64,000 nucleotides of DNA from Heterostelium album PN500 (GCF_000004825.1 NW_008805075.1:807788-871787); one strand, 5' to 3'; numbered from the stretch's first letter, positions 32,986-42,279 are shown. The notes: generated by a model from the sequence alone, not told the origin. A program made the numbers and translations.

Positions 32986-35188
32986 GAAGTTGTAGTAGGT
33001 GCAGTTGTTGTTGTTGTTGTTGTTGTTGTAGTTGAAGTTGTAGCAGTTGTTGTAGGTGCAGTTGTTGATTCAGTAGCTTCATCATCGTCGCTACTTTCAT
33101 CATAGTCGTCAGATTTGGATTGAGGTGTTGTTGTTGATTCCGTAGCTTCATCATCGTCGCTACTTTCATCATAGTTGTCAGATTTGGATTGAAGTGTTGT
33201 TGTTGATTCCGTAGCTTCATCATCGTCGCTACTTTCCTCATAGTTGTTAGTTTGTTTGGATTTGCTTAACACACGATTGATAATCTTATTATCTACTAAT
33301 CTTTCTAACATTAAAAAGTAGTTTAACTGATGAATATATATTAATCTCTCCAACTCTGACATTTCTTCCTCATTTCCAACTTTCAAATCTTTTCCATTAA
33401 TAAAAGAAAGAATATTTTCAAAATCTTTAATTATTCCTATAAAGTCCTATATATGATTCGAGAGAAGATTATTTATTAGAATTCTCACGTATACACCGTG
33501 TAGTACAATTTAACTTTCGCGAACTTACTCTATATAGTTCCTTTCTCTCATCTGATAATCTATTATCTAAATAAATTGTTGTAAGGAATTGTACAGCACC
33601 AAGAGAAAATGCATGGTAAAAAGCCTTGAATTCAACAGCTCGAAAGTTTTTAAACTCTTTAAAGTTTACTGTACATTTATCAATTCTCAAACTACCATAT
33701 ATGAATTTAGACATTTGAAGAATCAAATCCTTGTACACCATAATCTGCGCTAATTCCTCCATGTGTTTCTTTCCTATACCGAGATAGAGAAGGTGCATCG
33801 TATCTATTGAAGAGATACTAAAAATATTGTACTTTTGAAGTTCAAATAAAATTGCTATACACCATGATAAATAATATATTATAAAGTTAGTTTTATTCAT
33901 GAAAAGTTTTATATATTTTAGAAACTAAACTTACATTTATATTTTACTCCACATTCTAAATGTGAACCCTCACCATATTTAAATAAGTCATCCAAAGCAC
34001 CTTCATTTGTCTTTCTTTTAGATCTCACTTGACTGAGAACTCCTTCAATTAGCTTAGATTTACAACTTAACATATGTAGTTTATCCAGTCCACACTGGCA
34101 TCTTCTACACCCCAACTCTGCAAGGACAGATTTCAGTCCAAGGACAGCATTTATTGCAACGCTGTCTCCTAGAATCAAACCCAGTTCAATTAATACTACT
34201 ATTCTTTGATTTCCCTTCATTATCTCTATTTTATCATTCTTTTTTAAGAAAGTAATAAAATGAGAAATGATTGAATTAAATAGTCTGACTAATTCTTTGT
34301 TTTTTTAATATTGTAATCTTTATCAGTTACTACACACACTATAAATCTAATTCATTAAATATAGTGTTAATATACTTGTACTAATATTTAGAATGCAATT
34401 TCTAAGTGTTTAAATAAATAATATACCTCATCTTTTCCATTTCTTTATAGTCTATCCCATTTGTAGATAGCTGTATATAGACTCCTAATACAGAGCGACC
34501 AGATTCAGTGTATTCGAATGAGTCATTGTAGATATCTACAAATATAGTTTTATCACCACCCTTATTATGATCAAATAATATATTATAATAAAAATCAATA
34601 TTCAAAAGAAATTTAATTAAATAGATTATATTAAAAAATATATAAATCTATCTTCTTGAGTGAATTGACTCTTTAAATTAATTTTGAAAATCGATTTATT
34701 TATAATAAAATTATTGTATTGAGTATCGGTGATCACTTCATCAATCTGTATTTCACTATATTCAATCTATTACACCGTGTATTTGTAGAGTTTTTATAAA
34801 TATATGTTAGTTACTTTTAGGTTAATTTGAAAGATATCAGTGAACATACCTTTTCAATGTAATGATTTTCTATTTCTTTTAAGACTTTACCCCACGTAAT
34901 ATTTCGGTGACATCCGGTATCGGATCCATCGGCGGAGTACCAATATGAAATAGGTTGTTTATTTCTGCTATAGTTTAATCTCTCTAATATGTCATTCCTA
35001 CTTTGGACTACAGTTTTGGGTAAAAATCATCTATTAATATTTTTAATTAAATTTTAATAATATATTATTACACTTACATTTAAAGAAATGCTCGTATAGC
35101 GCATTTTCTGCTGCATAGTTGAAGTTGCTATTCTTATCAAATTTAATGTTAATTTTCTTCTTTCCAGAATTACCCAAACTCTGATTTA
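31967..35188 (-). mobile_element. Tnp2-type (CACTA-like) transposase gene, mostly intact
   Basis: A multi-exon minus-strand gene. Likely exons include about 35188-35078, 35007-34850, 34766-34427, about 34290-33955, about 33850-33525, about 33450-32775, about 32699-32300 and about 32240-31967. Recognisable pieces: SYWYSADGSDTG; FVDIYNDSFEYTESGRSVLG (the 'D..YNDDFE..NPLGS' region of Tnp2 transposases); GLILGDSVAINAVLGLKSVL followed by CRRCQCG; SIDTMHLLYLGIGKKHMEEL; FYHAFSLGAVQFL; and LLNHLSEDIRRFGHP, matching the 'HLPDDVRRFGP' segment. Most introns join in phase. One frame change near 34640 and another near 34290 appear needed, and no start codon was found before the 5' exon. Inverted terminal repeats were not found. 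Likely a slightly decayed or 5'-truncated transposon. Confidence 0.65.
33060..33245 (-). repeat. 66-bp tandem repeat within the transposase coding sequence, about 3 copies
   Basis: Three near-identical 66-base units encode YDESSDDDEATESTTTPQSK-type blocks (22 residues) followed by a Thr/Ala-rich run. It looks like an acidic linker expanded by slippage or unequal exchange and remains in frame. Confidence 0.8.
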
Positions 35189-35208
35189 CTTTAATTTAAA
35201 TATTTATC

Positions 35209-35300
35209 ACGGCTGCGATTTCTTTTTTTTCCAAATTCCCAAAACTGTAAGGATCAGCAATTTGGGAATCTGAGCATTTTGGCAAAAAAAAGTGATTGTT
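35209..35300 (+). repeat. Short interspersed repeat, copy A
   Basis: Begins ATCACGGCTGCGATTTCTTT and contains CCAAATTCCCAAAACTGTAA and GGGAATCTGAG. The first block matches exactly the reverse complement of about 38000-38010 upstream, and the second matches 37936-37960. It abuts the 5' end of the Tnp2-type gene. See copy B at 37908-38012. Confidence 0.65.
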
Positions 35301-35694
35301 TTTTTGGTAGTTTTTGCAAAAATCAAAAAAAATTTTGATGGTTTTCATTTTGAAAAAAAATTGTTTTTCTATTTGCCAAATAATATTATTTTTAATTATA
35401 ATAAATTCTAAATAATGTTAAATTCTCATACAGAAGGGTATTTATACCGTAGAAATTGAAATCAATGTTTTCATTTCAACAAATAATTATTCTTCAAGTA
35501 AGTAGTTAGAAATAAATATTTTTTATAAAACTATATCTTTAACATTTTTTTCTCTTTTCATTTCACACACTTCATTTTTCATTTCACACACTTCAGTATT
35601 TTTTTTTTGTTGTGGTTTTTTTTTTTTTTTTGTGTTGTTTTTCAATTTTATTTTCACATCTTTTTTTTTGTACATCGCTCATATAAAATTAATC
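35301..35694. other. Intergenic upstream of the first Tudor-like gene
   Basis: AT-rich with poly-T runs (35595-35635) and a duplicated CATTTCACACACTTCA-like segment near 35558-35598. No gene seen. Confidence 0.5.
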
Positions 35695-36573
35695 ATGGTG
35701 CTACTCAAAAGATTGAGCGTTTTAGAAGAATATGACCCATTCATTAATTTTCAACTACCTACCCCCCTCACCAATACTAATCAAACAAATCAAACAAATC
35801 AAACAAATCAAACAAATCAAATCATCACACCACCACAACCATCTTCAACTCCTAGTAAAAATATTACTTTTTGTTTTGAGGTTGATTCATTTGACACTCC
35901 AATTTTTGAAGAAGATAACGTTATACCATTCTCATTAAAATCAATTATTCCACCTTCAACATCAACTACCTCCATACCATCCACACCACCATCCACACCA
36001 CCATCCACACCACCATTCACACCACAATCCACATCAACAACACCATCCACACCATTCACACCATCCACACCATCCACACCATCCACACAACCTATATCAT
36101 CTTTCATTTATAGTGCTTTAGAAGGATCTGGGGAGATTGTGAAATCCCTTATTAAAGTTCCAGAGCCAAAAGAGATGTCTCCAATCAGACCAGGTAAGCG
36201 GGTAGAGTCAAAAACCCGAATTGCCAAATTCGCGAACACTTGGTTCCAATCAATGGTTCATGAAGTCTGCCATGAGACACAATTAGCAACTGTAATCTAT
36301 TCTGACTGTGGAAGTAAGGAGCGATTACCGTTTCATTCTATCAAGCCCAGGTACTTTGAAGAACAATTCCATACGACTCCATTTTCAATTGGGCAAAGAG
36401 TGATCGTCAAATCCAGCAAAGACAAGTATTTGTATGATGGGATTCTTACCAGAATAATGAGGAAAACTTCCTCATCTAAGTATAAATTTTTAAAATTCAA
36501 AGTTTATCTTGTCGATTCAGATACCGAAATAGAAGTATTATCAGAAAATACTTTTCTTCACTATACATATTAA
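35695..36573 (+). CDS. Double Tudor-like domain protein (292 aa)
   Basis: Single exon; I start it at the ATG at 35695 (MVLLKRLSVLEEYDPF), since upstream in-frame codons have no ATG. The N-terminal half is low complexity: NQT repeats and Ser-Thr-Pro repeats. The C-terminal 120 residues hold two beta-rich units: PGKRVESKTRIAKFANTWFQ..TVIYSDCGSKERLPFHSIKP, then IGQRVIVKSSKDKYLYDGIL..VYLVDSDTEIEVLSENTFLHY. The pattern of a basic or aromatic strand, 'W...V', 'Y.D' and 'I.P' resembles tandem Tudor/SGF29-like readers of methylated lysine or arginine. The same arrangement and the ending 'HYTY/QYFTY' recur in the gene at 38567-39574. Target unknown; probably nuclear. Confidence 0.65.
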   Translation: MVLLKRLSVLEEYDPFINFQLPTPLTNTNQTNQTNQTNQTNQIITPPQPSSTPSKNITFCFEVDSFDTPIFEEDNVIPFSLKSIIPPSTSTTSIPSTPPSTPPSTPPFTPQSTSTTPSTPFTPSTPSTPSTQPISSFIYSALEGSGEIVKSLIKVPEPKEMSPIRPGKRVESKTRIAKFANTWFQSMVHEVCHETQLATVIYSDCGSKERLPFHSIKPRYFEEQFHTTPFSIGQRVIVKSSKDKYLYDGILTRIMRKTSSSKYKFLKFKVYLVDSDTEIEVLSENTFLHYTY

Positions 36574-36784
36574 ATAAAGAATTATTTTCAATATCCGTGA
36601 TGTGTTATTAATTTTAATTTGAATTTTTATTTTTTTTGATTTAGCAAGTTTTGTTTTGAATCAATTTTTTTTAATTTTTTTTTTTTGTTGTCAAGAATTC
36701 GTTTTGAATACGTTTTAACAAAGTATCAAGAATAAACATATCATTTTTTTTATCATATATATATAACACATTCTGTAGAGAATA

Positions 36785-36835
36785 GATTTTATATTTTATA
36801 TTTTATATTTTATATTTTATATTTTATATTTTATA
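36785..36835. repeat. TTTTATA microsatellite, about 7 copies
   Basis: A perfect heptamer tandem array (TTTTATA)n directly upstream of the CACGG..CCGTG hairpin. Confidence 0.9.
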
Positions 36836-36954
36836 AACATTTTATGTTTGAATATTCAAACAAACACGGATCACCGTGATGAAAATAAGAAATGTAAGTA
36901 TCTATCTTCTTATTTTGAAAAATTATATTTTTAAACTAATATTTAGTTTCAAAT

Positions 36955-37035
36955 ATTCAGCCAGCCACGGGCTTGTACCTGTCCCACGGTGCCATGTTCT
37001 CTAGGGTACACTACAGTAAGTAGTGTAAGTTTGAT
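36955..37035. other. GC-richer noncoding island
   Basis: Contains GCCAGCCACGGGCTTGTACC, then GTCCCACGGTGCCATG and GGGTACACTACAG. It is about 50% GC against under 25% in the flanks. No tRNA fold, conserved protein or repeat elsewhere in the window. It may be a structured RNA or an exon fragment. Confidence 0.35.
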
Positions 37036-37290
37036 AGATTAAGCTGCGTGTAGTTATAAACACAAGTAAGTGATAACATTTTTTTATTCTATTCATATAC
37101 ACATCCACTAACATATCCATTATTTATTTTTTTATTTTTATTTTAGAAATTTATATATATATACACCGTGTAAACATGTATGTAATTATTTGTTTTTTTA
37201 CATCATTCAAACAAAACAGAAACTAATATCATTTTCTATAATTTCAAGCATACAACGTGCAGTGAATTCAAAATACATCATGTACCTTAT

Positions 37291-37545
37291 ATGGAATTCT
37301 ACAGTAAAGTGGTGTTTATTAAACATTGTATTTGCAGTCCAAAAGCAAGATTCTTAAATTTTATAGGTTATAAGCTGCCATTCGATAATCATGATTGGAC
37401 TGTCGATAGATGTGGAAAGCAAGTTAGATATGTTATCGATTTTTATGAAGGAAAGGTTGATCCAGAGACCAACAAACCAATTGGAATCTATTAGATGTCA
37501 GTCCTGCAATCGATGATATCTCATTTTCAAATATTTATTTTTTTG
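37291..37545 (+). pseudogene. Cytochrome c haem lyase (HCCS) fragment
   Basis: The translation [20 protein letters not shown] then [19 protein letters not shown] is the signature C-terminal part of holocytochrome c synthase (PFDRHDW..RCGK.VRYVIDYY). After NKPIGIY the frame changes, and LDVSPAIDD, the equivalent of the family's 'DVRPAID' block, follows in another frame before the match ends. The N-terminal haem-binding half is missing. The enzyme attaches haem to apocytochrome c in mitochondria. This copy is too short to work and is probably a truncated duplicate of a gene elsewhere. Confidence 0.75.
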
Positions 37546-37868
37546 ATTCAATCAAATAAAATTATTTAAAATATTTAAAATATTTATTTTTTATTTCATT
37601 TAAATTAATTTATTTTATTAAAATATTTATTCATTTCCTTTTTTTTTATTTTTTAAAAAAATAAAAACTATTTATTTTGATTTTTTATTTATTTATTTTT
37701 TTTATTCATTTGATACAAATATCGATAAGAATGATCATATGTTGCGATATGTTGTTGTCTGAAAATCTAACTAGATATTTGATAGCTTGGTTTTTTTTGA
37801 TGGTTAAAAGCGATGTTTGAAAGATAAAAAAGGATTTTGACAAGGAAAAGCGATGATTTATGTTTTGT
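37546..37868. other. Intergenic
   Basis: AT-rich with TATTTATTTT-like runs; nothing recognised. Confidence 0.5.
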
Positions 37869-38423
37869 TTATTTCACTCCAAATTGATGTTTTTGTTGTT
37901 GGTAATTAGGGAATTTGAGCAACTTGGGAAATTTCCTTACAGTTTTGGGAATTTGGTCAGAGAAGCTGCTCAAAATCCTCAAATTCCCAAAAGAAATCGC
38001 AGCCGTGATCTCTGAGTTCTTTGATGGCTCTAGGTTCTGTATATCTATATCCATCCCATCGTTTCCTTCCATTGTAGGTGATGTAGGTAATATTGACGGA
38101 GGAGGAATGTTGGATTCTTTATGCAAATTAGAGAATATTGTAAGAAGTGGTGATGCTATTGGTGTTGAAATCTTGGAGATATGATTTGACTGGTTGTGGT
38201 ATATATTGGTTCTTTGCTTTTTTATTGTATGTTTGTACTCAAAGTCTTCTGAAACTTCTATTCTATTCTCTTTTATTGTTTGATTCAATGTAATTAAACT
38301 GTTTTTAACTTTATTATTAACAAAGTTGAAGCAATCGCAAGTTACTATTTCCCCTCTTATCGCTTTTTCTTTGTTGAATACTACATTACATTTATCACAA
38401 ATTTGTCTATTTCTGAATGACAT
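37869..38423 (-). CDS. Putative zinc-binding protein, unknown (184 aa)
   Basis: Single exon, 184 residues. The N-terminus MSFRNRQICDKCNVVFNKEK..VTCDCFNFV has a C-x2-C..C-x-C arrangement that could bind zinc. The middle is Ser/Pro/Thr-rich with basic patches. The last third (EITAAISFGNLRILSSFSDQ..FPKLLKFPN) coincides with the short interspersed repeat also found at 35.2 kb, so the C-terminus was probably acquired from repeat sequence. It lies between two double Tudor-like genes and is followed on the same strand by the second one upstream. Confidence 0.55.
   Translation of the reverse strand: MSFRNRQICDKCNVVFNKEKAIRGEIVTCDCFNFVNNKVKNSLITLNQTIKENRIEVSEDFEYKHTIKKQRTNIYHNQSNHISKISTPIASPLLTIFSNLHKESNIPPPSILPTSPTMEGNDGMDIDIQNLEPSKNSEITAAISFGNLRILSSFSDQIPKTVRKFPKLLKFPNYQQQKHQFGVK
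37908..38012 (-). repeat. Short interspersed repeat, copy B, with internal inverted repeat
   Basis: Read on the minus strand it begins GATCACGGCTGCGATTTCTT and ends GCTCAAATTCCC. GGGAATTTGAG near 37909-37919 and CTCAAATTCCC near 37978-37988 form a perfect 11-bp inverted pair. It is inverted relative to copy A at 35.2 kb and lies inside a reading frame. Confidence 0.6.
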
Positions 38424-38566
38424 TATTTTATTAATATTATTTAATTGTTTTAAAAAAAAAAAAAAAGCTTTTACTAGTGTAGTATTGTTAAAAAAAAAAA
38501 AAAAAAAAAAGAAAAAGTGGTAAAAAAAAAGTAGGTAAAAAAAAAAGATTTTAAAAATTATTTTAT
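38424..38566. other. Short intergenic with A-runs
   Basis: Several poly-A runs (38451-38466, 38492-38510), otherwise featureless. Confidence 0.6.
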
Positions 38567-39574
38567 TTAATAAGTAAAATATTGAAATATATATTTTTGA
38601 TTAATTTCGATGTTCTTTGTTTCTGTATCGACAAGTTTGACCAAATAACATTTATCATGATCTGCTTTTGCTTGAATAACTGCTTCGAAATGTAAGTAGT
38701 TGAGAAATACCATACATTTTGTCCCTGGAACCCATTCTTCATTATCTCGTTCAACGCAGAGAGGCTTGATTCTTGACAGTGGCAGAAACTCGTATTTGTA
38801 ATCTAAGTATCGGACTTTAGCCATACCATTGGAGAACTCCATCAGCCTGGCCTTATGCCATGTGTCTTCATACTTCTCAAGATATGTTTTACACTCTACA
38901 TATGATCCAATTGTTGGTGTTGAGTTGGTGATCTTATAATTTATAATATCGAAACTGTCGACTGATGGTAGATTTTTATATCCTGGTGAAGTTGGTGATG
39001 GTGGTATAAACAATTTTTTTTTTGGTTGAGTTTTTTTTTGTTGATTATTTTTTTGTTTGATGGGTGTGGTTAGAACTCTTTGAGTTCTTCGAGTTGTGAC
39101 ATGTGGGTTAGTTGTTGTTGTTGTTGTTGATGTTGATTGTTCGATTGAAGCTGATTTTATTTTTATTTTTAAAATTAATTTCTCTTTTTGTTGTTTTTGA
39201 GGGGTGATTGGGTATTGAAAAGTTGCAATATTATTATTGTTGGTGATTAGAGAGGGTGCATCGTGTGATTTAACATCTTTAACCAACTGATCGGTCGATT
39301 CATTTTTCGGTGTTGTATTGTTTAATGGTGAGACATTGGATTGAAGTGGTGATTTTATTTTGAAAGGTGATTTTGATGTAACATTTATGTTTGGAATATT
39401 GTTGATGTCTTTGGTGGGTGTTGTTTTAATTTTTGATGGTGATTTATGTTTGATTGGTGATTTTGGTGTTATTGTTTGAGAATAAAAAAAGTGAAATTTA
39501 GATTCTTCAAAAATAGAATTTAGATTATTTGAGCGTGAAAGAAAAGAAGATTTAATTGGTTTTGTTTGTAACAT
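38567..39574 (-). CDS. Double Tudor-like domain protein (335 aa)
   Basis: Single exon, 335 residues. The first 200 residues are Lys/Ser/Thr/Pro-rich with repeated SPxK and TPxK motifs (for example KHKSPSKIKTTPTK), typical of DNA- or RNA-associated disordered tails and possible CDK sites. The C-terminus has two units: IGSYVECKTYLEKYEDTWHK..MAKVRYLDYKYEFLPLSRIKP and PGTKCMVFLNYLHFEAVI..CYLVKLVDTETKNIE..IFQYFTY. The first unit has the Tudor pattern (W..A.., V.Y.D...., LP..RI.P). Paralogous in architecture to 35695-36573, on the opposite strand. I infer a chromatin or RNP reader; the ligand is unknown. Confidence 0.7.
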   Translation of the reverse strand: MLQTKPIKSSFLSRSNNLNSIFEESKFHFFYSQTITPKSPIKHKSPSKIKTTPTKDINNIPNINVTSKSPFKIKSPLQSNVSPLNNTTPKNESTDQLVKDVKSHDAPSLITNNNNIATFQYPITPQKQQKEKLILKIKIKSASIEQSTSTTTTTTNPHVTTRRTQRVLTTPIKQKNNQQKKTQPKKKLFIPPSPTSPGYKNLPSVDSFDIINYKITNSTPTIGSYVECKTYLEKYEDTWHKARLMEFSNGMAKVRYLDYKYEFLPLSRIKPLCVERDNEEWVPGTKCMVFLNYLHFEAVIQAKADHDKCYLVKLVDTETKNIEINQKYIFQYFTY

Positions 39575-40060
39575 ATTTATATACTTATAAAAATATACTT
39601 AACAATAAATTATAACAAGAAAATGAATTATTTTAGTTGATTGTATTTTATACCTTTTATTTCAAAGGGAATTAATTTTATTTGGTTAAAAATATTGAAT
39701 TTAAATTAAAATTAATAGTTTTGGTAAAAATCAGATGATTCAAAAAAAAAAAAATCGTTCATGATGATTTGAAAAAATTTCGAAAGGGGTTAGTCTAAAC
39801 TCACTAAAAATAGCTGTAAATTCCTATGATCCCTAACATCATTTTAAGTTTGAAAAATACTATTAAAAATTGGCTGCCGTGCAGTAAAATACTTTATTTT
39901 TTTTTTATTTTTTTTTTTAAACCTAAATTTTGTTGAATCGTAGTAAAAAAAAAGTATATCATATATCTTTTTGTTATTTGCTGTATCATTTGTATCATTC
40001 TATACCCTGTTATTTCATCTATATCTTTTTAACTTAAAAAAAATGAATGAAAAAAAAAAA
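39575..40060. other. Intergenic
   Basis: AT-rich with A/T runs at 39745-39760 and 39895-39920; no gene seen. Confidence 0.6.
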
Positions 40061-41654
40061 TTAGAATTTTCGAATTTTTTTGAAAAAAAAAAATTTCTTG
40101 GAGATCTTGGATTTCTTGGGCGTGATGTCTTCTTCCTCCTCTTCCTCTGCCTCTTCATCCTCTTCATCCTTCTTCTTGGATTTCTTGGATTTCTTGGATT
40201 TCTTGGATTTCTTGGATTTCTTGGATTTCTTGGATTTCTTGGGCGTGATGTCTTCTTCCTCCTCCTCTTCCTCTGCCTCTTCATCCTCTTCATCCTCCTC
40301 CACAACTTGTTGTTTATCCTTCTTCTTGGATTTCTTGGATTTCTTGTCTTTCTTGGGCGTGATGTCTTCTTCCTCCTCCTCTTCCTCTGCCTCTTCATCC
40401 TCCTCCACAACTTGTTGTTTATCCTTCTTCTTGGATTTCTTGGATTTCTTGGATTTCTTGGATTTCTTGGATTTCTTGGATTTCTTGGATTTCTTGGGCG
40501 TGATGTCTTCTTCCTCCTCCTCTTCCTCTGCCTCTTCATCCTCTTCATCCTTCTTCTTGGATTTCTTGGATTTCTTGGATTTCTTGGATTTCTTGGATTT
40601 CTTGGATTTCTTGGGCGTGATGTCTTCTTCCTCCTCTTCCTCTGCCTCTTCATCCTCTTCATCCTCTTCTTCCTCCTCTTCCTCTGCCTCTTCTTCATAT
40701 TCATCTTCATATTCATCTTCATATTCATTGTCGTATTCGAAACCAGCAAAAGACTCTGGAAAAATATGATATCCATCTTCATCCTCGTAGGTGATATTAA
40801 TTTCGAACAAACTGCGAGCATGGTTATTCAATCTGAGAACTACTTGTACGAAGTGATGGTTTGGAGTATGATTTGCAGCGAGGCCAAGATTTTGTAGGTT
40901 TAGCGAAATAACTCGACGATCACTAACTCTGGTAAAGATTGTTGTTGTCAAGATATGATCAATGGCACCTGATCTCTGAGTATTGGTAGTAGTGAGCATG
41001 TTTGGATTGTTTTGAGGAACAAGGTTCAAGCGGTTGCCAATGTAACCCTGGGTTGTATTGTAATCGCCAGAAGAAATTGTGAGGCTCAGATTATTTAGAG
41101 TATCCAGAAACTGGTTTCTTGGAGCGATGCTGCGAGGTACATGGACAGATGCCACATCCATATCACCGATAGATGTTAATAGAGTCGATATTGCAGCTCT
41201 AATATCATGGACATGGTTCGTGTTTCCAATATCTAAAGTGGTGAGTATTGCGGAGTCACCATGGTGGTGCAAGACAACCATGTGGAGATGTACAGCAATA
41301 ATCGTAGCTGCACCAGCTGATAATTCCTGAAGGAAGAGAAGGTGGCACCGCCGGACATTGGCAGGGAAGACATTTGCATTCACATATGCATTTGCCCTTT
41401 CAACGTTCAAAATTGAACTCATTCCACCAACGTTGAGGGTTCCAACAACAATTCTGTTGAGTTCATCACTAAGTAGGTGATTGATAACGAGTTCTTCAAT
41501 TTGATCTTCACCAGTGAGGACAAGATAGTAAGGAAGGTCAACCATGGTGTTGTTATCTTCGTCGTCTAGCCTAATAATTTGAAACGCACCAGATCCTTCT
41601 CCACCATTGTTCTCCAGTACAGCAACTACATTGTAAATGGTCAAAAGGTTGAGG

Positions 41655-41690
<36 letters not shown>

Positions 41691-41749
41691 GTTGTTGAGG
41701 ATGATGTACCAGATATGGTCATCTTTGAAAATTTTCTATTATTACTCAT
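40061..41749 (-). CDS. EEP-nuclease-like protein with repeated Lys/Ser and acidic tail
   Basis: Single exon, 562 residues. After an Asn run, residues 34-310 follow the endonuclease/exonuclease/phosphatase plan: VVGTLNVGG (Asn 106), LLFLQEL (Glu 142), ASVHVPRSIAPRNQFLDTL (His 203), ISSGDYNTT (Asp 229, Asn 231), GAIDHILTT (Asp 264) and HTPNHHFVQV (His 298/299). All metal-site positions of an APE1/DNase I-type fold have plausible residues, though sequence between them is divergent. The tail from about 337 is highly acidic, then alternates 'DITPKKSKKSKKSKK' blocks with 'DEEDEEAEEEEEE' blocks five times. I infer a nuclear nuclease or phosphodiesterase with a charged, phase-separating or nucleolar-type tail. 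No intron. Confidence 0.65.
40110..40700 (-). repeat. Coding tandem repeats: KSK units within DITPKK/acidic super-repeats
   Basis: On the plus strand, runs of the 9-mer GGATTTCTT (2-7 copies, encoding KSK) alternate with GGGCGTGATGTCTTCTTCCT blocks and Glu/Asp codons. There are five super-repeat units of differing length, all in frame. Because of the simple codons, other frames on both strands are open too, but these are shadows. Confidence 0.9.
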
Positions 41750-42279
41750 TCTCTTCTTTACTTGTTAACTTCTATTGTTATAACGATACCAAATAAATAA
41801 CTTTTGTTAGCGATGATTTTCTAACTAGAAGGATAGAGAATAAATCAAGAAAAAAAAGAAGTGATATTAGTTTATATATACTGGGTTTATCACTACGATC
41901 GTTACGTAGTTGTCATGGAAATCAGTGAGTGAAAAAAGTTTTTCACTTTTGAAACGTGCATTTTGATTACAGCATCATTTTAAAAATTCAAGGTGTACTA
42001 CTGTAGTTATTTTTTTACAATTTGTCGAGATTTTTACCACATTAATTTCAAAAATTCAAAAAAAAAAATTTTATTTTGATGACTTTTAACCAAAAAAAAA
42101 AAGATCAAACAATAGTTATTTAATTTGAGATAGTCAATTAATAATAATATTTAAGTTTTAATTTAAGATAGTCAATTAATAGTTATTTATTATCGATTTG
42201 CAGATTTGGTAATATAATAAATACAATCTAATTTCATCTTATCTCTCCACACAGTTTTCTTTTCCTTTTCTGTATTGGA
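41750..42279. other. Intergenic
   Basis: AT-rich; a near-duplicate GATAGTCAATTAATA occurs at 42130 and 42168. No gene seen. Confidence 0.5.

Larger units (their letters stand above)
36574..37290. other. Intergenic with simple repeat and GC-richer segment
   Basis: Contains a 7-bp tandem TTTTATA run, the hairpin CACGGATCACCGTG (36869-36882), the GC-richer segment at 36955-37035 and the palindrome TACACCGTGTA (37162-37172). No complete gene is visible. Parts may be older pieces of the haem lyase fragment that follows. Confidence 0.45.

Noticed and set aside
36955-37035. GC-rich island as a tRNA gene
   Set aside because: No acceptor stem, anticodon arm or TTCRA-type T-loop could be folded from it. 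No tRNA was recognised anywhere in the window.
40015-40897. Three further long open frames on both strands (Ser-rich, Arg-Asn-Pro-rich and Leu-Gly-Phe-rich) over 40.0-40.9 kb
   Set aside because: All are by-products of the GGATTTCTT and acidic-codon repeats of the minus-strand EEP-like gene. They lack conserved sequence and follow the repeat period.
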